Shown: one piece after another, positions 37,636-46,610 of the stretch
Position numbering within the stretch: the first letter of the stretch is position 1
Layout: every line of letters begins with the position of its first letter
Assembly: GCA_946478525.1 (NCBI GenBank)
Contig: CAMLCH010000015.1
Span: forward strand, 1 to 46,610
Direction: 5' to 3'
Length of the DNA: 46,610 nt
Source: Snodgrassella alvi_G
Lineage (GTDB): Bacteria > Pseudomonadota > Gammaproteobacteria > Burkholderiales > Neisseriaceae
Position numbers and translations under genes: made by a program
Notes under the pieces: model-generated
What the model saw: the letters and a program-made list of their open reading frames with translations, nothing else
Told to the model about the DNA's origin: nothing
Database searches by the model: none

Positions 37636-39573
37636 TTAATCACGCGATAAAGCATCAATCGGATTTAACTGCGAAGCTCGTTTGGCCGGCATAAACCCAA
37701 ACACTACACCAATTATAGTGGAACACAAGACCGCCATAATTATAGAAATCGTCGAAAAGGACATTGCAAAATCCTTTGCAAATAAATTAAACAGCACACT
37801 AATGCCAAAGGAAAATAATACCCCTACCAGACCGCCGATCAGACAGATCAAGACAGCTTCTATCAAAAACTGTTCCAGAATATTATGTTGTCTGGCACCA
37901 ATAGCCATACGAATACCAATCTCTTTAACCCGTTCTGTTACCGATACCAGCATAATATTCATTACCCCAATACCGCCAACCACCAGAGAAATCAATGCAA
38001 TACAGGAAATTAACAACGTCATTGTCCCTGTTGTACTTTCGATCGTCTGCTTAATAGTGTCGCTATTACGAGTGAAGAAATCTTCAGTACCATGACGAGC
38101 TTTCAACAACTCAATAATACCTTTTTCTGCTGTCTGCGAATTGACATTATCCTTAATCTTAACTGTTACCGAAGTAATGTATTTTGTACCTGAAATACGG
38201 TTCATCAAAGTCGTATACGGCGTATACATCTGCAAACTGTCTGTATCACCGAAACCAGTATTATTAGGCTGGGCGACACCAATCACCTGTAAAGGCCTTT
38301 TATTGAATAAAATAACCTGACCAATCGGATTAGTACCATCAGAAAATAGCTTATTTTTGGTATTGTCATCAATGACTACAATCTGACTATTTTGTGTGAC
38401 ATCATCTTCATCGAACAAACGACCATAAGCCAGTTTGATACCACGTACGTCAAAATATTGATCACCCACTCCATTCAACTGAGCAGAAAGTGACTGATTT
38501 GCAAAAGTCAGTGTTCCTTTCATACCCACACCGGGAGTAACACTATCGACATAGGGCTGCTCTTTCAGAGAATTTGCATCAGCAACAGTCAACGTTTTAA
38601 TTCTGCTTGATCGCCGATCGCCATAGCCTTTACCGGGATAAACAGAAATCGTATTCGTCCCGATAGCATTAATATCTTTCAGAATTTTTTCTTGTGAACC
38701 TCGCCCTAAAGCCACTACCGAAATGACCGAAGCAATCCCGATAATAATGCCCAGCATAGTCAGAAAAGAACGCATCTTATGTGCTTTAATTGCCTGAACA
38801 GACATCTTAAAAGATTCAAACAACTGATCTTTATAAAAAAGCCAAGAATTTTTTTCCTCAATACTGGTTATATTGCTGGGCGCAATATCCAAAGACTTAC
38901 TGTGATCAGCAATAATCCGTCCGTCACGGATTTCAATTACCCGATTTGCATTGGCAGCAATCCCGGGATCATGAGTGACCATAACAATAGTGTGTCCAGC
39001 CTCATGTAAGCCGTGCAAAATCTCCATTACATTTTTGCCACTGGCAGTATCCAACGCACCAGTCGGCTCATCGGCCAGTATAATTTCCCCGCCATTCATT
39101 AAGGCGCGAGCAATACTGACACGTTGCTGTTGTCCACCGGATAATTCACTGGGTTTATTATTTTCCTTACCCGATAAACCCAGCTGGTCTAATAATTCCT
39201 GAGCTCGTTGTTGCCGTTCAGATAAATCCATACCGGCATAGACTGCCGGCAAAGCCACATTTTCGCGTGCAGTTAACGATCCTAACAGATTATAGCGCTG
39301 AAAAATAAAACCAAAACTCTTACGACGTAGCGCAGCCTGCTGATCGCCACTCATCGCAGCGGTTTCCACACTATCAATCTTATATGAGCCACTAGATGGT
39401 ACGTCCAAACAACCAATAATATTCATCAGTGTCGACTTACCAGATCCAGACTGACCAATAATAGCCACAAAATCGCCTTTTTCAATGCTCAGATTAATAT
39501 CTTTAAGCACATGTACACGGCTTTCACCATGCCCAAACCAGCGATTAACACCCTTAATTTCCAATAGACTCAT
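37636..39573 (-). CDS. macB: macrolide-type efflux ABC transporter MacB
   Basis: 645-residue fused ATPase-permease. Residues 1-230 form the ABC domain: Walker A GQSGSGKST (40-48), signature LSGGQ (144-148), Walker B ADEP (167-170). TM1 is near 270-295, then a periplasmic MacB-PCD domain to about 520, and three C-terminal TMs (FtsX-like). It drives mechanotransmission export of macrolides, peptides or haem compounds; the substrate is unknown here. It starts 3 bp after macA. Confidence 0.96.
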   Translation of the reverse strand: MSLLEIKGVNRWFGHGESRVHVLKDINLSIEKGDFVAIIGQSGSGKSTLMNIIGCLDVPSSGSYKIDSVETAAMSGDQQAALRRKSFGFIFQRYNLLGSLTARENVALPAVYAGMDLSERQQRAQELLDQLGLSGKENNKPSELSGGQQQRVSIARALMNGGEIILADEPTGALDTASGKNVMEILHGLHEAGHTIVMVTHDPGIAANANRVIEIRDGRIIADHSKSLDIAPSNITSIEEKNSWLFYKDQLFESFKMSVQAIKAHKMRSFLTMLGIIIGIASVISVVALGRGSQEKILKDINAIGTNTISVYPGKGYGDRRSSRIKTLTVADANSLKEQPYVDSVTPGVGMKGTLTFANQSLSAQLNGVGDQYFDVRGIKLAYGRLFDEDDVTQNSQIVVIDDNTKNKLFSDGTNPIGQVILFNKRPLQVIGVAQPNNTGFGDTDSLQMYTPYTTLMNRISGTKYITSVTVKIKDNVNSQTAEKGIIELLKARHGTEDFFTRNSDTIKQTIESTTGTMTLLISCIALISLVVGGIGVMNIMLVSVTERVKEIGIRMAIGARQHNILEQFLIEAVLICLIGGLVGVLFSFGISVLFNLFAKDFAMSFSTISIIMAVLCSTIIGVVFGFMPAKRASQLNPIDALSRD

Positions 39574-39576
39574 GGT

Positions 39577-40761
39577 TTACATTCTCGGTCCGGGCATTTT
39601 GGCATTTTTAGATTGTCTTTTTTTTGCTTCAGCATTGTTCATAGAAGACACCACCACCTTATCGCCTTCTTTCAATCCTTTCACAATCTCAGTACGCATA
39701 CCATCGGTAATACCTGTCTCAACCTGCACAGGGTGAACCTGCTGATTATTATCCAGCACCATCACTATCTTCTTACCTTGACGATGTTTAATGGCCTGAT
39801 TCGAAACAGTTAAAACTCCCTTAACTGACTTGACCAGGATATTATTCTGCGTCGTCATACCAATATGCAATGCGCCGTCATCATTTGGCACCAGAGCACG
39901 GGCGTAATAGTAAATAGCTGTGTCTGTAGTATCGGTACTGGTATTGTAACTACCTTGAGACATCGTAGTCAGACCGGGGTCAACCACATCTAGTTTCGCA
40001 TGTCGTTTTTTTGTATTATCAGCCAGTGTTGTAAATGTCAGTGACATGCCTGCCTTAACCTTGCTCATATCCCCTTCTGCAATCTGCATCTTATTCAACA
40101 TTTTGCTTAAATCTGCCAGCTGTACAATAGTCGGTGTATTCTGGCTGGCATTCACCGTTTGCCCTTCTTCGACAGGTATAGATACAACCGTTCCATCCAT
40201 AGGTGCAGTAATTCGGGTATAGCCCAGATCTGCTTCTGAAGTATTAATGGCAATCTGAGTTTGGCGAATTTGTGATCTAAGTTCAGCTACATTCGCTTTG
40301 GCGGCAGCCAGAGCGTCTTGCGCATTTTCCCAGTCGGCCTTCGAAGTTGCATCCTGTACCAATAATGCCCGTTCACGATCAAAAGCCCTTTGTTTTACTC
40401 TTAAGGCCACCTGCGCAGATACCAACTGAGCACGATAAGTGTCCAGTCTGGCTTTATTTGTATTAAGCGTATTCAATTGTGTTGTCGAATCAATACTGGC
40501 AATCAGATCGCCTTTCTTAACTTGCTGTCCCAGTTTCACATATAATTTTTTAATCTGACCTGAAGCCTGTGCGCCGACATCAACCAATTGCGCAGCAGAA
40601 ATTTCACCGGTAGCATTCACAATCTGATTCAAATTACTGCGCTGTACTTCATCCGTAATATAATTCACTTCTTCTTTAGGGCGAAATATTGCCCAAAGTA
40701 CTGCTATCAGCACCACTGCCAATAACAGCCAAATTGTCCTTTTTATCCATTTCTTCTTCAT
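39577..40761 (-). CDS. macA: periplasmic adaptor MacA
   Basis: 394-residue membrane-fusion protein with one N-terminal TM (about 9-27). It has a lipoyl-like half-motif (ASGQIKKLYVKLGQQVKKGD), a long helical hairpin (about 85-170), the second lipoyl half (ITAPMDGTVVSIPVEEGQTV) and beta-barrel/membrane-proximal domains. It bridges MacB and the outer-membrane factor. The ATG at 40761 is taken; an in-frame TTG at 40770 would add three residues. First gene of the pump operon. Confidence 0.95.
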   Translation of the reverse strand: MKKKWIKRTIWLLLAVVLIAVLWAIFRPKEEVNYITDEVQRSNLNQIVNATGEISAAQLVDVGAQASGQIKKLYVKLGQQVKKGDLIASIDSTTQLNTLNTNKARLDTYRAQLVSAQVALRVKQRAFDRERALLVQDATSKADWENAQDALAAAKANVAELRSQIRQTQIAINTSEADLGYTRITAPMDGTVVSIPVEEGQTVNASQNTPTIVQLADLSKMLNKMQIAEGDMSKVKAGMSLTFTTLADNTKKRHAKLDVVDPGLTTMSQGSYNTSTDTTDTAIYYYARALVPNDDGALHIGMTTQNNILVKSVKGVLTVSNQAIKHRQGKKIVMVLDNNQQVHPVQVETGITDGMRTEIVKGLKEGDKVVVSSMNNAEAKKRQSKNAKMPGPRM

Positions 40762-41225
40762 TTGCTTCAATATCCAAAATATAACAGCGAACGGTCTGCC
40801 GGCATTAATCTGTCACGGCAAAATAAAAGCGGATTGTAATTGACGATAAATCTATATATCAACCTGTTTACTAGCTAAACTGGTAAAATCAAAGCCAAAA
40901 AACCATTACCAGTGGCAAATTAACTTTTCATTATACCGTATACATACCTACTGACGTATACTTAATAAATACACTAATCATACTATTGAAAAATAATAAT
41001 TAATTGCTCTTTAACCGATTTTTAAATCCGTAGTTAAATATTCAACTGAGCAAAATAGCCACAAAACGATTAATTTGCCAATACATAAAACTTTAGCAAT
41101 CACAATGGTAATATATAGTTTTATCTGATTCATGTACAATTAGCGCCTAAATAACTCAAACCCAGTGACGCTAAACTTATTAGCATTTATTTCAGTCTTT
41201 TCAATATAAGTCGAAACAACTATTC
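40762..41225. promoter_or_regulatory. divergent macA/coaD regulatory region
   Basis: 464 bp between divergent genes, without a gene. An 8-bp inverted repeat (ACTGGTAA at 40879-40886 and TTACCAGT at 40906-40913) could be an operator for the pump operon. No regulator gene is adjacent. Confidence 0.4.
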
Positions 41226-41750
41226 ATGAACAAAACCAACTTCCGCCGGGCTGTTTATGCCGGCAGCTTTGATCCGCCAACCAAAGGTCATTTATGGATG
41301 ATTCGGGAGGCTCAGCCACTTTTTGATGAATTAATTGTTGCTATTGGTATCAACCCTGAAAAACAAACTACCTACACAATTGACGAACGCAAAGAAATGC
41401 TGCGCGCGATTACTACTGATTTTCCCAATGTGAAAATAGATTCATTTCAAAACCAGTACTTAGTAAATTATGCCAAAAGTATAGGAGCTGACTTTATCAT
41501 TAGGGGCATACGTACAGCATTTGATTATGAATATGAACGCTCAATGCGTCATATCAACCATGATCTGCAACCAGAAATTTCTACCGTATTTCTAATGCCC
41601 CCTCGAGAATATGCCGAAGTTTCTTCAACTATGGTCAAAGGACTGGTGGGACCGCACAACTGGCCGGAAATAATCCGCCGTTATGTACCAGATGCCGTAT
41701 ATGAAAAAATCATACAGGATCATTTGCGCAATCAAAATATGAATATTTAA
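41226..41750 (+). CDS. coaD: phosphopantetheine adenylyltransferase
   Basis: 174-residue enzyme of coenzyme A synthesis, converting 4'-phosphopantetheine to dephospho-CoA. The nucleotidyltransferase (T/HxGH) motif is GSFDPPTKGH, and the second part has IIRGIRTAFDYEYE and EVSSTMVKGL. The WPEIIRRYVP tail and GSFDPP motif are as in Neisseria-type CoaD rather than the E. coli GTFDPIT form. Weak ribosome site; monocistronic, with a strong terminator. Confidence 0.95.
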   Translation: MNKTNFRRAVYAGSFDPPTKGHLWMIREAQPLFDELIVAIGINPEKQTTYTIDERKEMLRAITTDFPNVKIDSFQNQYLVNYAKSIGADFIIRGIRTAFDYEYERSMRHINHDLQPEISTVFLMPPREYAEVSSTMVKGLVGPHNWPEIIRRYVPDAVYEKIIQDHLRNQNMNI

Positions 41751-41766
41751 AATTCAAATTGAGTTC

Positions 41767-41795
41767 AGACTAAGGAGAATATCCTTAGTCTTTTT
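41767..41795 (+). terminator. coaD intrinsic terminator
   Basis: A perfect 10-bp stem AGACTAAGGA/TCCTTAGTCT (41767-41776, 41782-41791) with a 5-nt loop and TTTTT, 16 bp after the stop. Confidence 0.92.
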
Positions 41796-42444
41796 ACTAA
41801 AATAGCTCTCCAAAAAATTAACGATAATATAAAATCATTACAGAAATAAAAAATAAAATATTTAATATATTAAAAAATATAATGCTAATTTAAAATAAAA
41901 TAAAGCAATACTAAATTAAAATTAACACAACAGAAAATGTAAAATTAAATTACCATAAAAAAATTTATAAAGTATTAAGTTAATTTAAAAATAGCATCGT
42001 ATATTAATAATAGCTTATAACAGTTATCAAAGAAAATAATAAAATTTACTTTTCATTCTCTCTGAATAAATCTTTATGTTAATTAATTGAATTTCATAAA
42101 ATTAACAATCAGTAGATAAAAATAAACTTTATCATTATTCAAATAACAAATTTATTATTAATACTACTCAATATCCATATTAAATATTGAGACAAAAGAG
42201 TAAAAGCTGTTTTAAAAATATTAAATATAAATTAATACATATTAATAAAATTTATTTATATTTCAACAATTTATTACATATACTGACAATAATTATTGTG
42301 AACAGTTAAGAAATATTGTATAAGGTAGCCAAACATATTTACGCTAATGTAATTTATGTTTTGTGATAATAATTAGTTTTAATACAGTATCAAGGAAGAC
42401 ACCAAGCATCGTAGATTTATTTTTTTACTTTTCAGGAGAGATCT
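41796..42444. promoter_or_regulatory. AT-rich leader of adhE
   Basis: 649 bp, strongly A/T-biased, with no gene. TTGTGAACA at about 42297-42305 is like half of a Rex operator (TTGTGAANNNNNNTTCACAA), but the other half is missing. GGAGAG lies just before the adhE ATG. Confidence 0.45.
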
Positions 42445-45063
42445 ATGGCTGTAACCAATATAGATAAGTTAAATGAATTAATGACCCGTGTAAAAAAAGC
42501 ACAGGAAATTTATTCAACCTACACACAAGAGCAAGTGGATCAGATTTTCACTGCAGCGGCAAAAGCTGCTGCTGCCGCAAGAATTCCTCTGGCGCAACAA
42601 GCAGTTGCCGAATCAGGAATGGGGGTTGTAGAGGATAAAGTAATTAAAAATCTTTTTGCTGCTGAATACATTTATAATAAATACCGTCATGATAAAACAT
42701 GTGATGTAATAGCAGAAAATGAACAATTTGGCACCATCACCATAGCAGAACCATTAGGGGTTATTTGTGGAATTGTTCCTACAACCAACCCAACATCTAC
42801 AGCCATCTTCAAATCTCTCATCAGCCTGAAAACCCGTAACGCTATAGTTTTTTCTCCTCATCCACGCGCTAAAAAATCGACAATTGAAGCTGCTCGCATC
42901 GTTCTGGATGCCGCAGTACAGGCAGGGGCGCCTAAAGACATTATTGGCTGGATTGATGAGCCATCTATCGAGTTATCCAATAGTTTAATGCACCATCCTG
43001 ATATTGCAGCCATTCTGGCGACTGGTGGTCCGGGTATGGTTAAAGCTGCATACAGCTCAGGTAAACCAGCTCTTGGAGTAGGAGCCGGTAATACACCTGT
43101 AGTAATCGACGAAACAGCCGATCTCAGACGCGCAGTTGCTTCAGTTTTGATGTCTAAAACCTTTGATAACGGTACTATTTGCGCCTCAGAACAAGCTATT
43201 GTTGTAGTTGATTCTGTATACAATGAAGTTAAAAAACTGCTTGGTGAGTATGGTGCCTATGTACTGGATCCAAAAGAAAATAAAGCAGTTCAGGGAATTA
43301 TTTTAAATGAAAAAGGCGCTTTAAATGCCAACATCGTTGGCCAGCCAGCTTCTAAAATCGCTGAACTGGCTGGATTTAAAGTTCCTTCTTCTGCCAAAAT
43401 ACTGGTAGGTGAAGCCACAAAAGTCGATCATTCAGAACCATTTGCTTACGAAAAATTATCGCCAACATTAGGCATGTTTAAAGCAAAAGATTTTGAAGAT
43501 GCTGTTGAAAAAGCTGAAAAATTAGTTGAAATGGGTGGATTGGGACATACTTCTGTTCTTTACACTGATCAGGATGCCAATAAAGATCGTGTTGCCTATT
43601 TCGGCAAAAAAATGAAAACCTGCCGTATTCTAATTAATACGCCATCTTCTCATGGTGCTATTGGTGACTTATATAATTTCGATCTGGCGCCATCACTGAC
43701 ATTAGGTTGTGGCTCTTGGGGTGGTAATTCGGTATCCGAAAACGTTGGTCCGAAACACTTAATTAACAAGAAAACCATCGCTAAGAGAGCAGAAAATATG
43801 TTATGGCATAAATTACCGAGTTCGATTTATTTCCGTCGTGGTTCACTACCTGTTGCACTGGATGAAATCATTGAACAAGGTGCAAAACGAGTATTTTTGG
43901 TTACCGATAGATTCCTATTCGATAATGGCTATTCCAAACTGATTACCGATCAGTTAGAAGAAAAAGGTGTTCTGTGTAAAGTATTCTGTGATGTAGCAGC
44001 AGACCCCACTCTGAGCATCGTTCGTAAAGGTACCGCCGATATTGAAACATTCAAACCGGATACCATTATCGCACTGGGCGGTGGATCACCAATGGATGCC
44101 GCTAAAATAATGTGGGTATTGTACGAGCATCCTGAAACCAAATTTGATGAACTGGCACTACGTTTTATGGATATCCGCAAACGTGTTTGCCACTTCCCGA
44201 ATATGGGCAAAAAAGCTAAATTAATCTGCGTAACCACTACTTCTGGTACCGGTTCTGAAGTAACACCATTCGCCGTGGTAACAGACGATGCCACCGGACA
44301 GAAATATCCACTGGCTGATTATGCTATCACACCGAGTATGGCAATTGTAGATGCTAATCTGGTTATGAATATGCCAAAATCGTTGTGCGCATTTGGTGGC
44401 TATGATGCTGTAACCCATGCATTGGAAGCTTATGTTTCCATCATGGCCAATGAATTCTCTGACGGACAGGCATTGCAAGCCCTAACCTTGCTAAAAGCTT
44501 ACTTACCAGCAAGCTATAAAGAAGGTGCCAATAATCCGGTAGCACGTGAAAAAGTACACAGTGCCGCTACATTAGCTGGTGTTGCATTCGCTCAGGCATT
44601 CTTGGGTGTGTGCCATTCAATAGCACATAAACTTGGTGCTGCATTCCATGTTCCACACGGTCTGGCTAATGCAATGTTAATCTGTAATGTGGTACGATTC
44701 AATGCAACTGATAAACCAACTAAACAAGGTACATTCAGTCAGTATGGCTATCCAAAAGCGATGCATCGTTATGCTGAAGTAGCCGACCATCTTGGTTTGA
44801 CAGCAGCAACAGACAAAGATGATAAAAAAGTTGAAAAACTTCTTGGTTGGCTGGAACAGTTGAAAAAAGACCTCGATATTCCATTGTCTATCCAAGAGTT
44901 TGGTATCGCAGAAAAAGACTTCTTAGCTGAAGTAGATAAACTGGCTGTTGATGCTTTTGACGATCAATGTACAGGTGCTAACCCACGTTATCCATTGATT
45001 TCTGAATTGAAACAAATCCTGTTAGATTCATTCTATGGACGTAAATACGAAGATAAAGCATAA
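42445..45063 (+). CDS. adhE: bifunctional aldehyde-alcohol dehydrogenase
   Basis: 872-residue fermentative enzyme reducing acetyl-CoA to acetaldehyde and then ethanol, regenerating NAD+. N-terminal CoA-acylating aldehyde dehydrogenase (1-440) has catalytic Cys246 in GTICASEQ, and GGPGMVKAAYSSG. The C-terminal iron-type alcohol dehydrogenase (450-872) shows GGGSPMDAAK, TTSGTGSEVTPF and the His ligands in HSIAHKLGAAFHVPHG. It would form spirosomes. It suits a microaerobic or anoxic niche. The strong GGAGAG ribosome site agrees with high expression. Confidence 0.97.
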   Translation: MAVTNIDKLNELMTRVKKAQEIYSTYTQEQVDQIFTAAAKAAAAARIPLAQQAVAESGMGVVEDKVIKNLFAAEYIYNKYRHDKTCDVIAENEQFGTITIAEPLGVICGIVPTTNPTSTAIFKSLISLKTRNAIVFSPHPRAKKSTIEAARIVLDAAVQAGAPKDIIGWIDEPSIELSNSLMHHPDIAAILATGGPGMVKAAYSSGKPALGVGAGNTPVVIDETADLRRAVASVLMSKTFDNGTICASEQAIVVVDSVYNEVKKLLGEYGAYVLDPKENKAVQGIILNEKGALNANIVGQPASKIAELAGFKVPSSAKILVGEATKVDHSEPFAYEKLSPTLGMFKAKDFEDAVEKAEKLVEMGGLGHTSVLYTDQDANKDRVAYFGKKMKTCRILINTPSSHGAIGDLYNFDLAPSLTLGCGSWGGNSVSENVGPKHLINKKTIAKRAENMLWHKLPSSIYFRRGSLPVALDEIIEQGAKRVFLVTDRFLFDNGYSKLITDQLEEKGVLCKVFCDVAADPTLSIVRKGTADIETFKPDTIIALGGGSPMDAAKIMWVLYEHPETKFDELALRFMDIRKRVCHFPNMGKKAKLICVTTTSGTGSEVTPFAVVTDDATGQKYPLADYAITPSMAIVDANLVMNMPKSLCAFGGYDAVTHALEAYVSIMANEFSDGQALQALTLLKAYLPASYKEGANNPVAREKVHSAATLAGVAFAQAFLGVCHSIAHKLGAAFHVPHGLANAMLICNVVRFNATDKPTKQGTFSQYGYPKAMHRYAEVADHLGLTAATDKDDKKVEKLLGWLEQLKKDLDIPLSIQEFGIAEKDFLAEVDKLAVDAFDDQCTGANPRYPLISELKQILLDSFYGRKYEDKA

Positions 45064-45123
45064 AATGACTGCCAATAGACAGTAATATTGTACGACTATA
45101 GAATTTCATAACTATTCGTACTA

Positions 45124-45161
45124 AATAAAACCCTGGGATAAGTATATTTCAGGGTTTTATT
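45124..45161 (+). terminator. adhE terminator
   Basis: A perfect 12-bp stem AATAAAACCCTG with its complement (45124-45135, 45150-45161) and a 14-nt loop. The T-rich right arm ends in TTTTATTATC. Confidence 0.85.
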
Positions 45162-45888
45162 ATCATTTGAAAAAATGCTGTTATCTACATGGAAACAGAT
45201 AAAAAAGCATATATTTCAATTTTCAGAGAATTTAAAAATAGGTATATGCAATATTAAAATCCACTATAAATTATTTTATGACGATATTATTTTTTAAACT
45301 AAAACTATTATTATCTGCGTAAAAGGATATTTCATTCTGAACTGCCTATCACATCCCTCTTTAATTCATTATCAATATAACAACTTCAAATCCATTTATT
45401 AATGACTCAATCAATGATTGCTTTCCACTTAGTAAATAACTAATTTTGATTATATATTACTAAAATTGTACAAAAGACTTTTACCGCAAAAAGAGTAATA
45501 TATTGAAGTGTTAATTGCTTTTTATGAAAATCACATGTATTAAATCCGGAAAATACTATTTAGTTATTCGTAATTGCGTACCGATCGTTTTTGTTAATTA
45601 TTAGAATTAATCTAATATATTATGAATTAGCCTTATGTTTAGTCCTAATATGGTGATATATTGATGACAAAATGAAAAAATTTATAACTATTATTTCATG
45701 GATAATTAAGAGATTAATATTATCTAAACGAATATAATTTTTTATTCCTATGATTTATTAATCATTTTCGCATAGAAGTACATAATCCCTTAAATAATTA
45801 GAAAGGTGTTAATTATTAATCACTATTTTATGACATTAGAAATGTATCACTTATTGGTGTCGGCAACCCTTATTAAATACACAAGGGA
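45162..45888. other. AT-rich intergenic region
   Basis: About 0.7 kb. One 26-codon ATG frame at 45524-45604 (MKITCIKSGKYYLVIRN start) vaguely resembles the N-terminus of tyrosine recombinases but is too short to call. Nothing else is supportable. Confidence 0.45.
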
Positions 45889-46374
45889 TTAATATTGCTG
45901 TACGTGTATTAATACTTTATCTGCATTATTTTTGGGAATAATAAGCATCATAAAAGGATGGATTTGATAACCAAGATTAGTCCCTTTTTTAATCTCTATA
46001 TTTAAATGTAATTCCTGATCAGATTGTCGTAAATCAATCGGAAAAATATCTATTTGTTGATTACTTATGCCAGCATCGTATATCAATACTTCTTCTTGAG
46101 TAAAATCTATATTGGTGGGTTTACCAGATATACCCATCGTAGCAGCCATACCAAAATACTGCTCAAAATCCTGACGATTAGATATACGAACCGGTACAGT
46201 ATTCTTCACAGTATTTTTAATAAAATAATGAGAGGCAATACTGTACGGAATACTTCAAGATACAGATAAATTTGATTTATCGACACGTTTTATTATTTCA
46301 GATGATTCACTGCTAAAGGCGGGTAATATGCAGGAGTGAAAACACAGCATGATTAAACAAATATTTTGCCACAT
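45889..46374 (-). pseudogene. secreted protein gene with in-frame TGA
   Basis: From an ATG at 46374 with GAGG upstream, one frame reads through to 45889 except for a TGA at 46255-46257 (codon 40). Residues 1-19 form a signal peptide (MWQNICLIMLCFHSCILPA). Beyond the stop the frame continues with natural composition (TVPVRISNRQDFEQYFG, then IDFTQEEVLIYDAG) to a 161-codon total. An internal GTG at 46209 opens a 106-codon stretch, but has no signal peptide. So it is a nonsense-interrupted gene, or a sequencing error. No family recognised. Confidence 0.6.
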
Positions 46375-46398
46375 TCCACTCTACCTCGCTTTCATCAT

Positions 46399-46610
46399 TT
46401 AATATTGCTTAATCGCCGCTCTTGCCATTACCAACCAAGCCAAAACCATCAATACTCCACCCACTGGCGTAATTGCCCCTAACCAGCGAGGAGCCCCTAA
46501 AGCCAGCAAATACAAAGAACCGCAAAATATCATCATACCAGACTGCATCAAACAAAATGGTAATTTTACTTTCATATAAGGAACAGCTTTCACTAAAACT
46601 CCCATTCCAA
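46399..46610 (-). CDS. DUF423 membrane protein, 5' end missing
   Basis: C-terminal portion of a small inner-membrane protein of the DUF423 (YgdD/YwdK) family. Visible are LPFCLMQSGMMIFCGSLYLL and GAPRWLGAITPVGGVLMVL, the family hallmark, then a last TM helix. The frame continues past the window end (TGG before the ATG at 46605), so the gene is cut; full members have about 125 residues and four TM segments. Function unknown. Confidence 0.85.
   Translation of the reverse strand, partial: GMGVLVKAVPYMKVKLPFCLMQSGMMIFCGSLYLLALGAPRWLGAITPVGGVLMVLAWLVMARAAIKQY

Noticed and set aside
41796..42444. Rex-type operator upstream of adhE
   Set aside because: Only one half-site (TTGTGAA) is visible; the inverted partner is absent.
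45524..45604. 26-codon frame resembling a recombinase N-terminus
   Set aside because: Too short, no clear ribosome site, and no following homology in any frame.
1..46610. CRISPR array or toxin-antitoxin pair
   Set aside because: No direct-repeat array with regular spacers was seen, and no adjacent small gene pair with toxin-antitoxin features.

Overview
The window reads as chromosomal DNA of a low-GC member of the Neisseriaceae. Supporting signs are a CoaD of the type I associate with Neisseria (GSFDPPTKGH and WPEIIRRY motifs), a lipobox-bearing Do-type protease, a macA-macB-outer-membrane-factor operon, and nagZ-truB-rpsO-pnp order with long AT-rich intergenic stretches. A bee-gut symbiont such as Snodgrassella would fit; genus level is inference. 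The first 45 bases are not biological: they are an Illumina Nextera i7 adapter, so base 46 is a contig end.

Layout: 46-3.0 kb holds a cut gene end, a DUF3829 lipoprotein, an eroded IS3-family orfA and a class II glutamine amidotransferase. 3.2-7.2 kb (minus) has an NSS-type sodium symporter, a nitrilase-family amidase, a decayed tRNA-Arg(TCT) and a GFA-fold protein. 7.6-11.7 kb (minus) is a tightly overlapping four-gene operon: ketosynthase III, SDR reductase/epimerase, metallo-beta-lactamase-fold hydrolase and a short adenylate-forming enzyme. It parallels the OleA/OleD/OleC chemistry but has an MBL hydrolase where OleB would be, and is the best candidate here for an undescribed pathway. 12.2-17.1 kb has ydfG-zur, a PBP7-type endopeptidase, clpX and an S24-family repressor. 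18.3-21.1 kb has a gene remnant, a MetE-like methyltransferase and a frameshifted aromatic-acid MFS transporter.

From 21.6 to 40.8 kb almost everything is on the minus strand and is core: mpl, pnp, rpsO, truB, nagZ, a Do-type protease, nth, a membrane-anchored SNase, rpiA, ispF-ispD-dnaQ (4-bp overlaps), and the tripartite macA-macB-OMF pump. Two non-coding signals stand out: a cluster of four exact DnaA boxes between mpl and pnp, and a plus-strand promoter-plus-terminator unit of about 157 nt between dnaQ and the pump operon with no ORF, which looks like a small RNA gene. The right end carries coaD and adhE on the plus strand, then a secreted-protein gene interrupted by an in-frame TGA and a DUF423 gene cut by the window end.

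Together the core genes cover peptidoglycan recycling and remodelling (mpl, nagZ, pbpG), RNA turnover and modification (pnp, truB), isoprenoid precursor synthesis (ispD, ispF), DNA repair and proofreading (nth, dnaQ), proteostasis (clpX, Do protease), efflux (macAB-OMF) and fermentative redox balance (adhE). Several accessory genes are visibly decaying, as in a genome undergoing mild reduction.
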